This document shows, piece by piece, positions 21,960 through 34,860 of a stretch of 64,000 nucleotides of DNA. Within the stretch, counting starts at the first letter, position 1. Each line of letters opens with the position of its first letter. This DNA is from Portevinia maculata (taxonomy: Eukaryota > Arthropoda > Insecta > Diptera > Syrphidae): the NCBI GenBank assembly GCA_949715645.1, contig OX454525.1:215778221-215842220 (forward strand). The letters are read 5' to 3'. Position numbers and translations under genes: made by a program. The notes under the pieces were generated by a model. The model saw only the letters and a list, made by a program, of their open reading frames with translations, did no database searches and had not been told where the DNA came from.

Positions 21960-24959
21960 TTAGATCAAAATATTAGAAGTAAGAGAGTCTAGACTATAAT
22001 AATGATGAGAAAACAGCCAATTCTTTACGCGCTTAAGAAAACATTCGGACTTGTGAACACATCTGATTTCTTCCGGGAGGACATTAAATAAACGATTACA
22101 TACGAGTATAACTAAATAAGAATTTCTATATGCGGTGGTTCGATAGTTTGGCACTTGTAACATATTAAGTGAGTTATTTCGTAGGTTATAGTTTGGGATT
22201 ATACGGAAGTTTCGGTTACCAGACTTCATAAAGAACGCTTTTAGAACCTTAAAACAGTATAAGTGACGAACAGGAAGAATCCCTAATTGACAAAACAAAG
22301 GAAAACTAGGATGCCTAGCAGGTTTACGACAAATTTTCCGGACAACATTCTTTTGCAAGACTAGCAATGGCTTAATTAGAATTAAAAAGCCCATAATAAA
22401 TTGTGGTTAGGAGCTTAGTTGAACATATGTTACGAAGGTAATAGAAATGCCTAATTGTGGAGATAAAGTACTTTTTCAATGCAGTGTGAGATGAAAATTT
22501 CATATTAGAGTCAATTAAGAGTCCTAAGTACATAAATTCGTCTACATTCTCTATCAAAAAACAACCATCACTACAATTTTCACTATTACAAAATAATTGA
22601 CCAAACACACTGGTTGCACATTTACATTGATATAATTTAAATTTTTTGCAATTCGGTGCATGAAAGTATATATCCGGTTTTGGATTAATGGACGCAGATA
22701 GATTAAAGAACATTAATTTAGTCTTAGGACTTATTACAAGTTTGTGTTCAGCGAACCATTGTCTAAGAATATGTACATCACTATTTATGTCAGCGATAAG
22801 ATCTAAGGGACTGTTAACGCCATACGATAACCCAACATCGTCAGCAAAAGCAGTAGGTAAGCCTTTTAGATTGAGGTGGAAGAGTGAGTTGATATAGACT
22901 AAAAATAGAATGGGACCCAAGACTGAACCTTGTGGTACCCCAAGCCTGATTAATTGCACATCACTTCTCGTCTCATTCAACTTTACTCTCTGTGATCTAT
23001 TATTCAGATATGAATTAAGCCATTCAAGCATGAAACCACGCACACCTGCATTTTCCAGTTTACTTAAAAGAATTTTATGGTCAACCATGTCGAAGGCTTT
23101 GGTTATATCAATGAATAACGCAGCTGTACATTTTCTACTGTCAAGGTTGCACATTATCTGAGAGCAAAAATTTAAAAGTGCGTCCTCGGTTGATTTACCC
23201 TTTTGAAAACCGAATTGAGTAGGGTGAAAGAACATAGTCTTGTCTAAAAAGTTTACTAACCTAGTTTTTATAAGTTTTTCGAACACTTTACTTATGCTAG
23301 GAATAACATCTGCGCACTTTAGTCCTTTAGGAAAAATACCAGAAAAAACACTACGATTAAAAACATCAGCTAATACATCCACAATGAAACATGCAATATT
23401 TTTTAGGACAACATTAGAAATACCATCGACACCACATGAATTTGAGTTATTCAAACTGCCAATCGTCCTTAAAATCTCTAAGGGAGTTATAGGGACAAAA
23501 ACAAAACTTCTACAGTTTACATCACCAATAGCAGAACATTGAGAACATAAATTTTGAATTAGTCCAGTATGTAGTTTAAGTCCGATAGTTGAAAAATGTC
23601 TATTAAAAGCGTCAGCGATTTCATGTGTATTTGTTATTTCCATATTGTTAGTACGTAGAACAATAGTTTTTTGATTGGACGATTTTTTGTTGAGAATGGT
23701 ATTTACAACTTTCCACTCTTTCTTAAGATTACCTCTAGCTGAATAATAAATTGAGCACGGTAATAACAGTCACGGCAAATTGGTATTTCCTTTTTCAAAT
23801 CAGCACATATCTTCTTATATTTCATTTTGAGAAACACATTGCTTGGGTTCTTCTTGCACTTTACTCTAAGTTTATTTTTAGTTGTTACTTTATTTAATAA
23901 ATAATTAGACAACCAAGGTTTAAGTTTAACTATGGATTTTCTTGTGGTCAGAGAACTGCAACTAGCAATATGGCTTTTAAGAGTGGTTAAGAAATTAAAA
24001 TATGCATACGATACGTCACTACAGTTATAAACATTGTTCCAGGACTCAAAACACAACTTATTTCGAAGTTTAGTAAAGTTTATTTTTGGCTTGCTTTGTA
24101 CACTTTTCTGAGTTGGGCTATTGTTTTTAGATTCTACGTTAAATAGAACGCCGGTCATGGAATGGTCAGTAATCAAAAAATCGAAAACACAATATTCACA
24201 CTCTATGGAAGCAACATTTCGAAAACGTCCATATATATGGTCTAAACAAGTACCTGATGCAGGCCTAGTAGGCACATTGATGAAATTTGTCAAGCCATTT
24301 AAAGCTAACACAGAAAGATAATTTGATACCGTAGGACTTTCATCTAGACAATCAACATTAAAATCACCTACAACCATTAAGTTTTTGGATTTCTCCCTAT
24401 CTAACACAATAGAAAAATCATTAATAAACATCGTCACATTAAACATCTGCAATCTATAAACACATAAAAAAACAAACATTTCATTATTTATTTCGATGGA
24501 CACCTTTAAAACGTCTGCACTAGGACAAACAACTTTGGAAACATCAATGATTTTATAAGTGTTCTTTATAAAGCAGCCAACGCCACCTGCTGAGTAATTT
24601 TCGTTTGTCTTAGCATAGAAACTGAAATCATTTTCTTCAACCTCATAGATCCAAATCTCAGACACGAACACAATATCCGGGATACACGCAAACGAGTTAA
24701 TATGTTCGACGAGCGCAGAAAAGTTTTCTCTCAGACTTCTAATATTTTGATGAACAATAAATAATCTTGCATTGCAATAACAACTATTAGTTAGAACAGC
24801 ATCACAGTGAGGTTTGCATTGGACAAGGATAGAAGAGTTATCAATTAAATCATTTTTGGAATTCATAATAGTAATACAAATACAAAAAGAAAAGGACAAG
24901 AAGACAAACTCAAATGAGTGAGATATCACTAAATGATTTAATCGAGACAACTTCTCCAC
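21960..24959 (-). pseudogene. Element C ORF2: endonuclease, reverse transcriptase, C-terminal region
   Basis: 23703-24959 encodes an AP-type endonuclease (FIVHQNIRSLRENF, GGVGCFIKN, VVGDFNVDCLD, TDHSMTGVLF) and a linker. After a break, 22372-23643 encodes the RT (FQKGKSTEDALLNF, ALFIDITKAFDMVDH, GVPQGSVLGPILFLVYIN, FADDVGLSYG). 21960-22394 is the C-terminal region, in another frame (RKPARHPSFPLFCQLGILPV). All key RT motifs are present, but the ORF is in three pieces. The endonuclease and RT motifs, and the lack of RNase H, fit the CR1/L2/Daphne group; the clade is uncertain. Confidence 0.85.
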
Positions 24960-24982
24960 CCTCTTCCTTTCTTAATAATATT

Positions 24983-25454
24983 TGTTACATTCAGGCTAGG
25001 ATTCGAAAAGATAAAACGTTATTCTATTTAGTTAATCTTTATTAGTTCTCTTTCAATTTAATTCTTGATTATTATTCTAATAATTCACTTCTTTAATTCA
25101 ACAATTTACTTTCACAATTAATCACTTTAATTAAACAATCACTTTTCTCTTGATCAATACTTCCACTTTTTCTCTATACTACTGTCCTCTATCGCACTTC
25201 TTAATCGCGGTTCAAAACTAGAATGTCTCGGGTGCTCCTGCGACATCTATTTATATCTCCTAGTAACACCTTTCGAACTTTCCTGGTTCGTTAAGTTCAG
25301 AAGGTTCGAGAACAACATAACAAGTTATACCACAGCTACTCAAACTACTATTCCAATGCTGCCAAAATCGGTAATATGGCTACTTTTACTCTCTACTAGA
25401 TGGCGTAGTAGACTAATTAATGCTGAATGACACAGTTCAAGCAAACATGCAACA
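24983..25454 (-). repeat. Element B, 5' LTR (472 bp)
   Basis: It pairs with 8274-8745, with six substitutions counted by eye. It ends at ATAC (25455-25458), the right copy of the target duplication, after which the LTR of A resumes. Confidence 0.9.
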
Positions 25455-26116
25455 ATACCCTTATCTTACTTAAACCTACAAAAAAAATATATTACAGAAT
25501 GCTAAAATACTCATTTCGCGATTTCATAATTATCCTCAACTTGCTTCTACAGTTAGCAGAAAGTCGACTGCTTCACAGCTGATCGGTATGTAGTAACTAC
25601 AATAATTGTATTTAATCGCAATTATGCTAACACAAATGGCCTCGCCATCAGGGAAAAGTTCTATAGTAAATACAACTTACGTCTAATTCTTAGGTATAAC
25701 ATCAACAAAAATTCATAACTCGTAAATCAACAAAAAAAAAAATGCATACACTCGCCCGCAATCGCGATAACCAGAGACAAAAAGGAAATTCAGGTAATAC
25801 AGCTAATCAGGTGTTTCGACACAACAAAAAAAAAAGAAAACAAAAAAACACTTGGAGTTATATCGAAGACCACAGGTGAATATCGTAACGGAGGGACGAG
25901 TAGTGATTCCAGCATGACCCCGACTACGAGTAATATAATTGAAGAACAGTTTTAAAAACACTATTCCCGATCCCGATCAGACAAGAATATCAGGATACCG
26001 GTAGGCGGGTATCGGAAGATTCTAACAATCGAATTCGCGCGAGATAATAAATGCGATTGATATAGGTGTTATATAGCAAGAAGCGAAATATAATTTTGGT
26101 AAATGAACCATATATA

Positions 26117-26213
26117 GATTAGATTAGATAGATTCTTTATTTTTTCCATCATAAAGTTTACAAATTGGTATACTTAAGAATGAGGACATGGCAATACTGC
26201 CGTCTGCCTATAC
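26117..26213 (-). mobile_element. 97-bp 5'-truncated non-LTR tail in the left LTR of A
   Basis: A 14-bp duplication, ATGAACCATATATA, stands on both sides (26103-26116 and 26214-26227). The insert, read on the - strand, ends in AATAAAGAATCTATCTAATC, that is, a polyadenylation-like signal and an (ATCTA)n-type tail. The other LTR of A (near 36010) lacks it. Confidence 0.85.
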
Positions 26214-28310
26214 ATGAACCATATATATGTGTATAGGTATAAATCGTGTACTTAATTGACGATGTGCGCACAGCGTAGACGGCTCCTTTATCTGTAGAAT
26301 TTTAATTATTGCTTATTATAGTTCGCTCCAAACCTAATCCTACTACTAAACGCACAACGACACGGGATAGCGCTGATACTGTCGGTTATCCGACGTCCGA
26401 GGTTTATAATCGCGAATTGAATCTCCGTGGACCCAACTGCGTCGACACAAATATCCGCCCAAGTGGGTGGTTACAGACGATTGGGAGTACCTAATTACGT
26501 CAATTTTTTTTCTTTTCTTTTATTATCTTTCTTTTTTTTCCTGCGCCGAATTACGGGAATCGCATGAATTCTTTTAATTATGATAATGTGCTCTCCTAAG
26601 GGGGACTACAATCGCGGGAATATGGACCAAGGTTCCGTGCAGGATTCAATGATTTATTTGGAAATGTCGCTGAAGCGAGGAACGCGCGCGGCTCGGACGA
26701 GAGATGAAGTCGTCTAGCGACTAAAGTAATGTTAATAGGATATTTCTTTAATAAATCTACTTAATGAAATTAAGAATAACGAGAGAACTACTGATAAGTA
26801 ACTAATCTATCACTGCACTGGGCACTAGACTGCGGCTGCTGCTGAATAGTTGTGGCCGTCGCTGGTGACGCCTCGATGGAATCCTGACTCTGGTGATCGT
26901 TATTGCTGAAGAATGAGACTCTGCCTTTCGTGACAGGGTCGAGATGGTTGACCAGTCGCTTGTGACTGTGATGGTACACGTGGCAGTCGATGTTGACTGT
27001 GAAGGTACGCCTGCAGCGCGGCTTGCCTTTTCGGATGCTGGTACTGCGAGAAAGAAAAGAAATTGCGCCTGTCAGAGGGTGGTTTGGGACGAGCTTGTCG
27101 GGCGTGGATCCCTTACGGGGTTCACCCCAGTGCTTACCTGCGCAGACGCAACGCGAGAGACCTCGTAGATGTCGAGGGCGTGGTGGTAAGCCCTGCTTCT
27201 CCAGGTGGAGTCAGACTCGCTGCCCGCCTCGGTTCGGCTATCGACCGAGGGTGACGCGAATCTCTAAAATGAACGAATCTCTCAAACGCCGCAGTCGCGG
27301 CCGAGTGATGACTACTCTAAATGAGAGAAAGTTATAGCGACTTCCTTGGCGGAGTATGGGGCTTACCTCTATTCCGCCGCGCGATATGCGCCGCACGTTT
27401 TCGCTCTTCTGGTGGTTTTCACGCTGACGATGCCGCTGGGTAAATGGCTTTTTCCAATTACCAGAGATATGGTTGCGGCACGTGGAGTTTGGGTCCCCTT
27501 CATAAGCATACGGGGCCGATCCACTAACTCTGCTTTGTCCTCTGGATTTTTTCTCTCGTGGCCTTTTGCCTGCGTGTGAATTGTGGAGATTTTCCGTTTG
27601 ACGTTGGTGTTTTACCCTTCCTTTTAGTGGGTATTGTTTTTTCTTTGGTTTTTTTTTTGTTCTTATAATTTGCGTTTCTATTCTATATTTTACCGAATCT
27701 TCAGCACTATTCTTCTGTGCTTCTGGCGGGTCAATTTCCAAATGCGGCCATCACTTATTTCTGGTGGAAATGGCAAGATGTTCGCCGATGACGTTTCCAT
27801 GTGGCACGATGCCTTCGTTCAGCCTGAGCTGACGTTCGACTTTCTCGGCACAGCGGTGATTTTGCCATTAGGGTGCACTTGCATGCCCACTGCCGTTTGC
27901 TGTTGCTGTGAATACAGTGGAGGTAATTTGTGTTCGTTTCTTGCTGGATGCGCCGGGGAGTGATGTTCGTTACTCACCTTAAGGATTCCAAGCCTGCGCT
28001 GGAAACCGACAAGGAAACGTAACCATCCCCCTGCCTTACCGCCCCCAGCGTCCACTGCTCTTCGTCTCATGCACAGGCTGAGTTACCCCGGCCATCGATC
28101 GTTTTTTTTCGTCGTCTTCACGCTCGTGTCGTACTGGAAGTGTTTCGGTTTTTTTTTTTTTTTGGTTCCTATTTTAAGACCATAGGTGGTCGTGAATATA
28201 AATTGTTATAGAAAGGGGGTGAGGGAAAAAAATGTATGAGTGAGGATAGGGAGAAGGTGGGAAGGAGAAAGTAGAACGATAGATTGTGCCGAGTCGACGA
28301 ACTCTCGTGA

Positions 28311-29441
28311 TTACCGCCGAATGTCCTTGCTATGGACCAATCCAAGATCATTTCCTTGCCCGTCGACCAGATGGTATAAGTTCCCCTGAGCCCTCAGAAC
28401 TCTCGCTTGGATGAATTTCCGACCGAACTTGGCGTTAAAGCCTTTGGAGAAATCGCTAATCAGATGGTTTCGCTTGTAGACCAAGTCTCCTTCTTTGAAC
28501 TTCCGCGGAGCACATCGAAGATTGTAACACCGCTCGTACTTCGCATGGGCTTTGCTCAAGGCTTCCTTCAGGTGGGAGTGGAGGATGTTCATCTTAGAAG
28601 CTTTCGACAATACCGCGATCTCGGCGTTATTTAACTCGTTTAAATCACGCAACAGTTTGTACTCGCTCCCGTGCACTACCATCCTCTGGCCGAACACAGC
28701 TTCGTACGGGGACATTCCCAACGCCGAATGAATCGCCGTCCTCTATGGACAGCCGATGGCGTTCAGTTGGGAGTCCCACGTGGGGTGGTCAAGGGTGATG
28801 TACGCTCGAATCGCCGCCAGAATCGAGCGGCTGACCCATTCGATTGCGTTCGCCTGAGGCGAGTAGGCTGCGGTTTTTACGTGATTAATTCCGAGAGAGG
28901 TAGTGAAAGAAACGAACTCCTTGGTGGTGAATTGTCGTCCGTTATCGGATAGCAAAGATTCCGGCACGCCGAATACTGAAAAGATTTCGTCGCGGAGGAA
29001 TTGGACTGCTGAGTCCAACGTGGCTCTCCTGATGGGTCTGATGAAGACAAACTTCGATAGTTGGTCCAGGGCGATTATGATATGCGTGTTGCCTCGTTTG
29101 GACCGTGGGTACGGGCCTAGGAAGTCGAGGTACAGGTGTTGGAACGGACTGTCTACATCGAACGCCCGTCCCATCTCAGCTCGCAGGGTGGTGTTCGGAG
29201 CTTTGGTGGTTTTACACACTTCGCACTGTCTAACGAATTGGTGAACTTGTGTCGCCATGTTTGGCCAATAGAAGTTTGATCTCAGTCGGTCTAATGTTTT
29301 TTCCATGCCGCCGTGCGCGGCTTTTGCAGGGCAGTGAGCTATGGAGATCAAGTGGGGGGTCAGCTCTGCTGGGATCCAGAGCTTCCAGGCGCTCTCGTCC
29401 CGAATCGGGATTCCTGTACTACGGTGGACCTTCTTATACAA
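28311..29441 (-). pseudogene. Element A integrase
   Basis: 28743-29441 has the HHCC finger (AHCPAKAAHGGMEKTL, then CEVC), the first catalytic Asp (LDFLGPYPRSKRG), the second (SDNGRQFTTKEF) and the Glu (QANAIEWVSRS). After a frameshift at about 28730, 28311-28721 gives the C-terminal part (MSPYEAVFGQRMV, KEGDLVYKRN). It is closely related to the integrase of element F. It is separated from the RNase H region at 29450 by a further shift. Confidence 0.85.
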
Positions 29442-29449
29442 GAAATTGT

Positions 29450-31210
29450 TCAGGATCCGAAGGTCCGGTCTTTATTGTTTTCGACGCTGTCGATGATCTG
29501 CCGGTAGGAGTCCGAATTAAAGTGGGGATCCGACAGATCCACGTGCAACACGTCGGAAACACTACTTGGCATAGAATCGCCGGAATGGAGAGCCTCAATT
29601 TCATGGACGCGAGACAAGGCGTCTGGTACGACATTGAGCCTTCCCTTCCGGTGCTCTATGTCGAATGAATATCCCTGGAGCTCTAAACTCCAGCGAGCTA
29701 ATCTCCCCTTGAGTTCACGCTTACTCATCAGCCACTTCAAGCTTGCGTGGTCGGTAATTACTCGGAATCTGTACCCTTCAATATACGGCCGGAACTTTGC
29801 AATGCCCATGATGGCTGCCAAACAATCCTGTTCCGTCGCCGTATAGTTGCGTTGTGCTGAGTCCAGTTTGTGGGAATAGTAAAAAATGGGCCTCTCATGC
29901 CCCTCCTCGTCAATCTGACTCAACACGGCGCCGATTCCGGTGCCGCTGGCATAACACGAGATGATGAATTCTCGCTTGAAGTCGGGATTCGCCAGAACTG
30001 GTGCTCTCGATAGCATGTTCTTGATAGCCTGAAAAGATGAAACTGCCTTGTCGCCAAAAGTGAATTTTTGTCCCTTCTTGAGGGTATCAGATAGGTTTCC
30101 TGCTAGGGTAGAGAAATCCGGCACGAAGCGTCGGTACCATCCCGCCAGCATACGATCCAGCTGCGCGTAAAGAAGGGCTTCCACCGCTGGAGAAACAGGG
30201 TAGTGCCGTCTTTTAATTGGCTCCGCGTCTCCGGTGTCGATCTCATGTTCCATGAGGTGCGTGCGTCCCAGCCCTAGGTTGGCGAAGGACGGAAAAAGGT
30301 TCAGGGTTTCGTCTAGGTGTTTGCGTTCCTCAGCTGAGAGAATATGAGCTTGCGAAAGAATCTCGGCTTTGGGTATCGAGTCTCCCGACATGTCTATCCC
30401 TACGTTGACACTGCACACGTCGAAGGCTTTGGAGGTCGATTTCGGTACGACGTCTGGAGCTAACTCGAACGTTCTCCAGAAATCGATTCCTAAAATGAGA
30501 TCTTGCGCTATCGTCGGTACGACGTACAGCGTAATATCTTCGGTGCGGTCTTGATAGGTGACTTTAGTGGGAATGACCCCCACGATGCTCATTGCTTTCC
30601 CATCAGCTGTTGTAACCTTGGAGGAAAAGGGGTTCCACGGGATGTGGTTGGTCTTAAGAAATTCTACCCCCGCTCTGCCGATCACGCTAATGCATGCCCC
30701 CGTGTCAAGGAGTCCTGACCAGCCTTGGTCGAACAGTTTGACGTCCGCGTACGGGTGTGTATCTCCATCGGATCGTGGGTTCGCTTGCAGCATGGTCGCG
30801 TCAATCGCAGCGTGGGTTTTCTTTTTGTTGTGAAAGCGGTTTCGAACTTTCCGTATCCGAGCAGTCGGAAGGGTTTTTCCAAAGACTCGCCTTCTGGCTG
30901 CTTGGTACTCGGACCAACGTTGGTCGAATGATTTGACTTGTGGCTTTAGCTTGTCTATGATCTTGGGTTCGGATTTGGGGTTTATCGGGGGCTCTCCCCG
31001 AATGGGTACGTCTGGGTTTTTTAGTATCTTTGTAATAGCTGGTTGGGGTTGATCTACTTCTCGGGTGCCGGTCTGAAGGTCTTGGAACTGCCCTCCCCGG
31101 TGCGAGGATAGTTCATCCTCGGGTTTTCCCGACACCGAGGGCAATTTGCGGTGAAAACATTTTCTAAACCGCATCGTAGACAGAATGGAGTCTGCGGAAG
31201 CTTGAGGCAC
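29450..31210 (-). pseudogene. Element A pol N-part: protease and RNase H; RT core deleted
   Basis: It starts in the -1 frame relative to gag and overlaps gag by 157 nt. The protease has LLDTGACISVIG and LILGIDFWRTF. The start of the RT region (RRHYPVSPAVEALLYAQLDRML) is joined at about 30142 directly to GWYRRFVPDFS of the connection domain, in frame. Compared with the intact pol of F, about 214 residues are missing, including the whole catalytic palm. In RNase H the first catalytic Asp is Tyr (SCYASGTG where F has QCDASTTG); the other motifs (TEQDCLAA, ITDHASLKWLM) remain. The element could not replicate on its own. Confidence 0.85.
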
Positions 31211-32627
31211 TCGTACATCGTGTGCCCCGCTTCACGGCAGATCCAACATATTAGCGTACTCCGCTCGCGCTGGCGAAAGGCTAATGCCTCCACGCTGGCG
31301 TCAGCGGAGTTGGTTTCTTGTTCGTCTGGTTGGTCGAGCTCATGAGCGGCTCGACGGAATGGCGCGGCTGTTGCTGGTCGTGGCTTGCTCGGATGAGTTC
31401 CTTGCGCTCCCGCGAGGAACCTTTCGATACTCCGGCAGATGTACACCAACTCTGCCATGTCCGACGCATTGAAGGTCAGCAAATTCTGCCCTATTTGTTG
31501 CTTCACATTCCGCTTCATTATCTCGATTAGTTCTTGATTTCGTTTCGGGTACCTCAATCTGGCTTTCAGCCTCAACAGACTCTCGTAATAGGCGTCGAAG
31601 GACTCGAAATCGCCTTGTAGTCTGGCCGACATTTGTCGGAAAATGTCAAAGTCCGATTCTAGTGAACGATATTGTTCCAGGAGAGCCAAGTGCAAAGCTT
31701 CCCACGAAGCGTTGGGATTGCGCTTGATCCATCCCCAGAACCATACCTTGGACTGACCCTTCACCAAATGGTGGAAGTTCAGGACTACGTCAGCCCAAGT
31801 CGCGTTGCACGACTCCCGCTGCCGCTCTACCTGCAACAGAAAATCGTCCACAGATAACTCCTCGTTATCAAAGTGTAAATCCCACTTGGGGATGTTATGA
31901 TACCGCGGGTACGAACTCGCTTGAGAGGGTCCCTGCGATGGAATCGGTTGCTCTACCTCCTGACGTGGTGTGGGTATCGAATCGTTAAGATTTATATGGC
32001 TCATTTGTGCCAAAAAGTTGTGCACATTGGCGCCTCTGGCCATGTGTACTGGGTACACGGGCGGATTATTGACTGGAGCGGCTTGCCGAAGAGGGCTCGC
32101 TCCCAATATGAACTCCGGACGCCTGCTCCTGTATGAGGAGGAGGAATACGTCTAGATGAGGAGATGGGTGGTTCGTGGAAGGGCTGAGAGTTTGCCGGGC
32201 CTGGTCCGTAAGGATCGCGAATGCGAAACGCATTAGGCCCCATGACCGCCTCTCGGAGGACTACGGCCATGTCTTGCCGCATCACGGCACGACTGCGATC
32301 CAGCTCTTCACGAATGAAGCGGAGCTCCTCCGCTCGCCTCATCCCTACGCTCGCCGACACGACCTGCTGAACATATTGTTCGAAATCGGCGGTTACGTTC
32401 GGGTCGTCGCTTCTGGATGTCGCGCCGCCATCGACCGCTCCCGTGCAGGGCTGTGCTCGCAAACGAGCGGCTGCGGGCGAAGGTCGCGCGATCGGTACAT
32501 CATTGTCCCCGGAGGGTGAAGTATTAATCGGAATAGGTCCCAGCCTCTCGGGGAGAGGTGCTGGTTCCATAGTTCTGTCCGGTTCAGCAGAGGAACTGTT
32601 CCAGGGCCCTTGGATATCTACGGGCAT
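31054..32627 (-). pseudogene. Element A Gag, one frameshift
   Basis: ATG at 32625-32627. The first frame ends at 32001; the second, 31054-32106, takes over near 32100, so one small indel breaks the gene. The N-terminal part is Pro/Ser-rich with a likely helical stretch (RRAEELRFIREELDRSRAVM). The core has FDNEELSVDDFLLQVERQR and WIKRNPNASWEALHLALLEQY, typical of long Osvaldo/Ulysses-like Gags. The end carries a CCHC knuckle (CWICREAGHTMYEC) and a second Cys set (CLRCG...CPRC). Some 1.1 kb of leader without genes (32628-33737) lies between it and the primer site. Confidence 0.8.
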
Positions 32628-33737
32628 TATGGCTCAAGGAGCTAATTTCCCTGTCCAGTCCTCTGGCTAGTCGTCGTGGCTTTTTCCACGAGCTGTTAAG
32701 CTTGTCGACGTTGTCGGGATTCGACATCGTCGCTTGCTCTCTGTCTGATACGACCTTGCTTCGAAGGCCGCTTGCGATTATCTACGGATCACGTAATAAT
32801 TCGCAAATAGAAAAATAAACAAGTTTAAGGCTACAATTACTGAAGATGCTTAATCTAATTCCAAGCTCTACTAATACAAGCGCTTATAACTGCCTTAATT
32901 CAAAAAAACTTTTATAACTGCGGTGGAGTAACGGTCCTTAGTCAGGTCGACCGCTGCTGCTATACCGGTTGAAATTCAGGGGTGTTAAGTTCGCTCTTAA
33001 GATTAATCACTTAAGGATACGAGGATAAAAGAATCACTCCTCAAACAAAAATTATGATCCTTATCCTACCGTACGAAACTAGAATGATGTTTAGATAATA
33101 CTAGGAAAACTTTTATATATAAACTGCTTATAAACATAATTGGTGGGGAAGGTCTAGAGTCTACTCTGGGAAGTTCGGACTTACTATCCGACTTCAATGG
33201 GCTCTTATCTTCTCTCGAGTCGCTACTATCAAAAAAAGTTATCGTAAGAGGTTTTTAATTTGCAAGGTGACGGAGAGTTTCGCGCAATTCGGCGCCACGT
33301 AGCTTTAGGCGTGCCCGGGGAACACTTTACCCAGTCACCGGACTACGTGCGCACCAAAGCCTTGCTACTCTCGATACTGGAAGTCCCTCGCGCGTCCCTA
33401 TCCGCGCTTGCTTCGCTCCTTCAGCACCTGCATCAGACGATCGCGGCGAACAGCTTCATCCACGATCCGGCCAGGGCTGAAGTCACTAGGGCAGATGTCC
33501 CCGATTCGCAAAGCGAACCGGACACGCGTCGCTGACTTTTCAATGCCAGGACAGAGGACGGTATTTCTGTCGCACTAAGAAAAATTTAACGAATCAAAAT
33601 TTTTGGAGCTGTAATGAACCTTTCCTTTCGAGTAAACTCTCTGAAAAGATTCAAGTCAAAAAAAAAAGCTTACAATTTTTTTTTTTTTTTTTTGAAAGAT
33701 ATGCTTAAAGTCCAAGGCCCCACATATCCAACTTCGG

Positions 33738-33755
33738 GCCCCACGTTGGGCGCCA
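33738..33755 (-). promoter_or_regulatory. Element A primer-binding site (tRNA-Lys)
   Basis: The - strand reads TGGCGCCCAACGTGGGGC, the complement of the 3' end of tRNA-Lys (CTT) as remembered. Two bases separate it from the LTR at 33758. Confidence 0.8.
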
Positions 33756-34860
33756 CCTGTAACGATAAATAGCCCCCTCATACAACGTTGCTACCGTGCT
33801 GCCATCTCTTCACTCGACTCCGATGTCGAAATGTCTGGGCGGATGGATCAAGCCATCCCTGTGGTAACTGCCCCACCTTGACAGTCACCTGCAACGCCGC
33901 CATCCCTCCTTCCCCGAGCCAAGAAAAAAAAAATAAAGTTCCAAGGTTGGGGGAGGTAGATGCTGTTGTTTCTCCCCCTGAGGTGGCCCACCCCACCGCA
34001 ACATTAGCTTGCGGATCCTTGGCCACTGCCTCGCTCTGCTTGAGCTGGCCCCTAAAGCGCTAAGGGACATATCGTCCCTTTAAATACTTATGCTTTCGCC
34101 TACCCTCCCATTTCTCTTTCCCTTAGACTCCTTTCCTTCCTATGAGTTATAAAGATAGGTGATTCATTAACCTAAGTGGGAGATACTATCGACATTTATC
34201 AAGAAAACCAGAAAAAAAACAATCATAATACAAAAGGTTAGATTGAACCCCGTTCGAAGGGAAAGGTTCAGCTACTCGTTCTGAATCTTTAGGGCAATTT
34301 ACTCGTAGACTCAAGGGTTACCACCCCGTTGGTAAATCTATAATACCCTTATCTTACTTAAACCTACAAAAAAAATATATTACAGAATGCTAAAATACTC
34401 ATTTCGCGATTTCATAATTATCCTGAACTTGCTTCTACAGTTAGCCGAAAGACTGCTTCACAGCTGATCGGTATGTAGTAACTAAAATAATTGTATTTAA
34501 TCGCAATTATGCTAACACAAATGGCCTCGCCATCAGGGAAAAGTTCTATAGTAAATACAACTTACGTCTAATTCTTAGGTATAACATCAACAAAAATTCA
34601 TAAACTCGTAAATCAACAAAAAAAAATGCACACACTCGCCCGCAATCGCGATAACCATCAGAGACAAAAAGGAAATTCAGGTAATACAGCTAATCATGTG
34701 TTTCGCAAAAAAAAAAAAAAAACAAAAAAAAAATAATTGGAGTTAAACCTCTCGAGTAAATTTATATCGAAGACCACAGGTAAATATCGTAACGGACGGA
34801 CGGGTAGTGATTCCAGCATGACCCCGAGTACGAGTAATATAATTGAAGAACAATTTTAAA

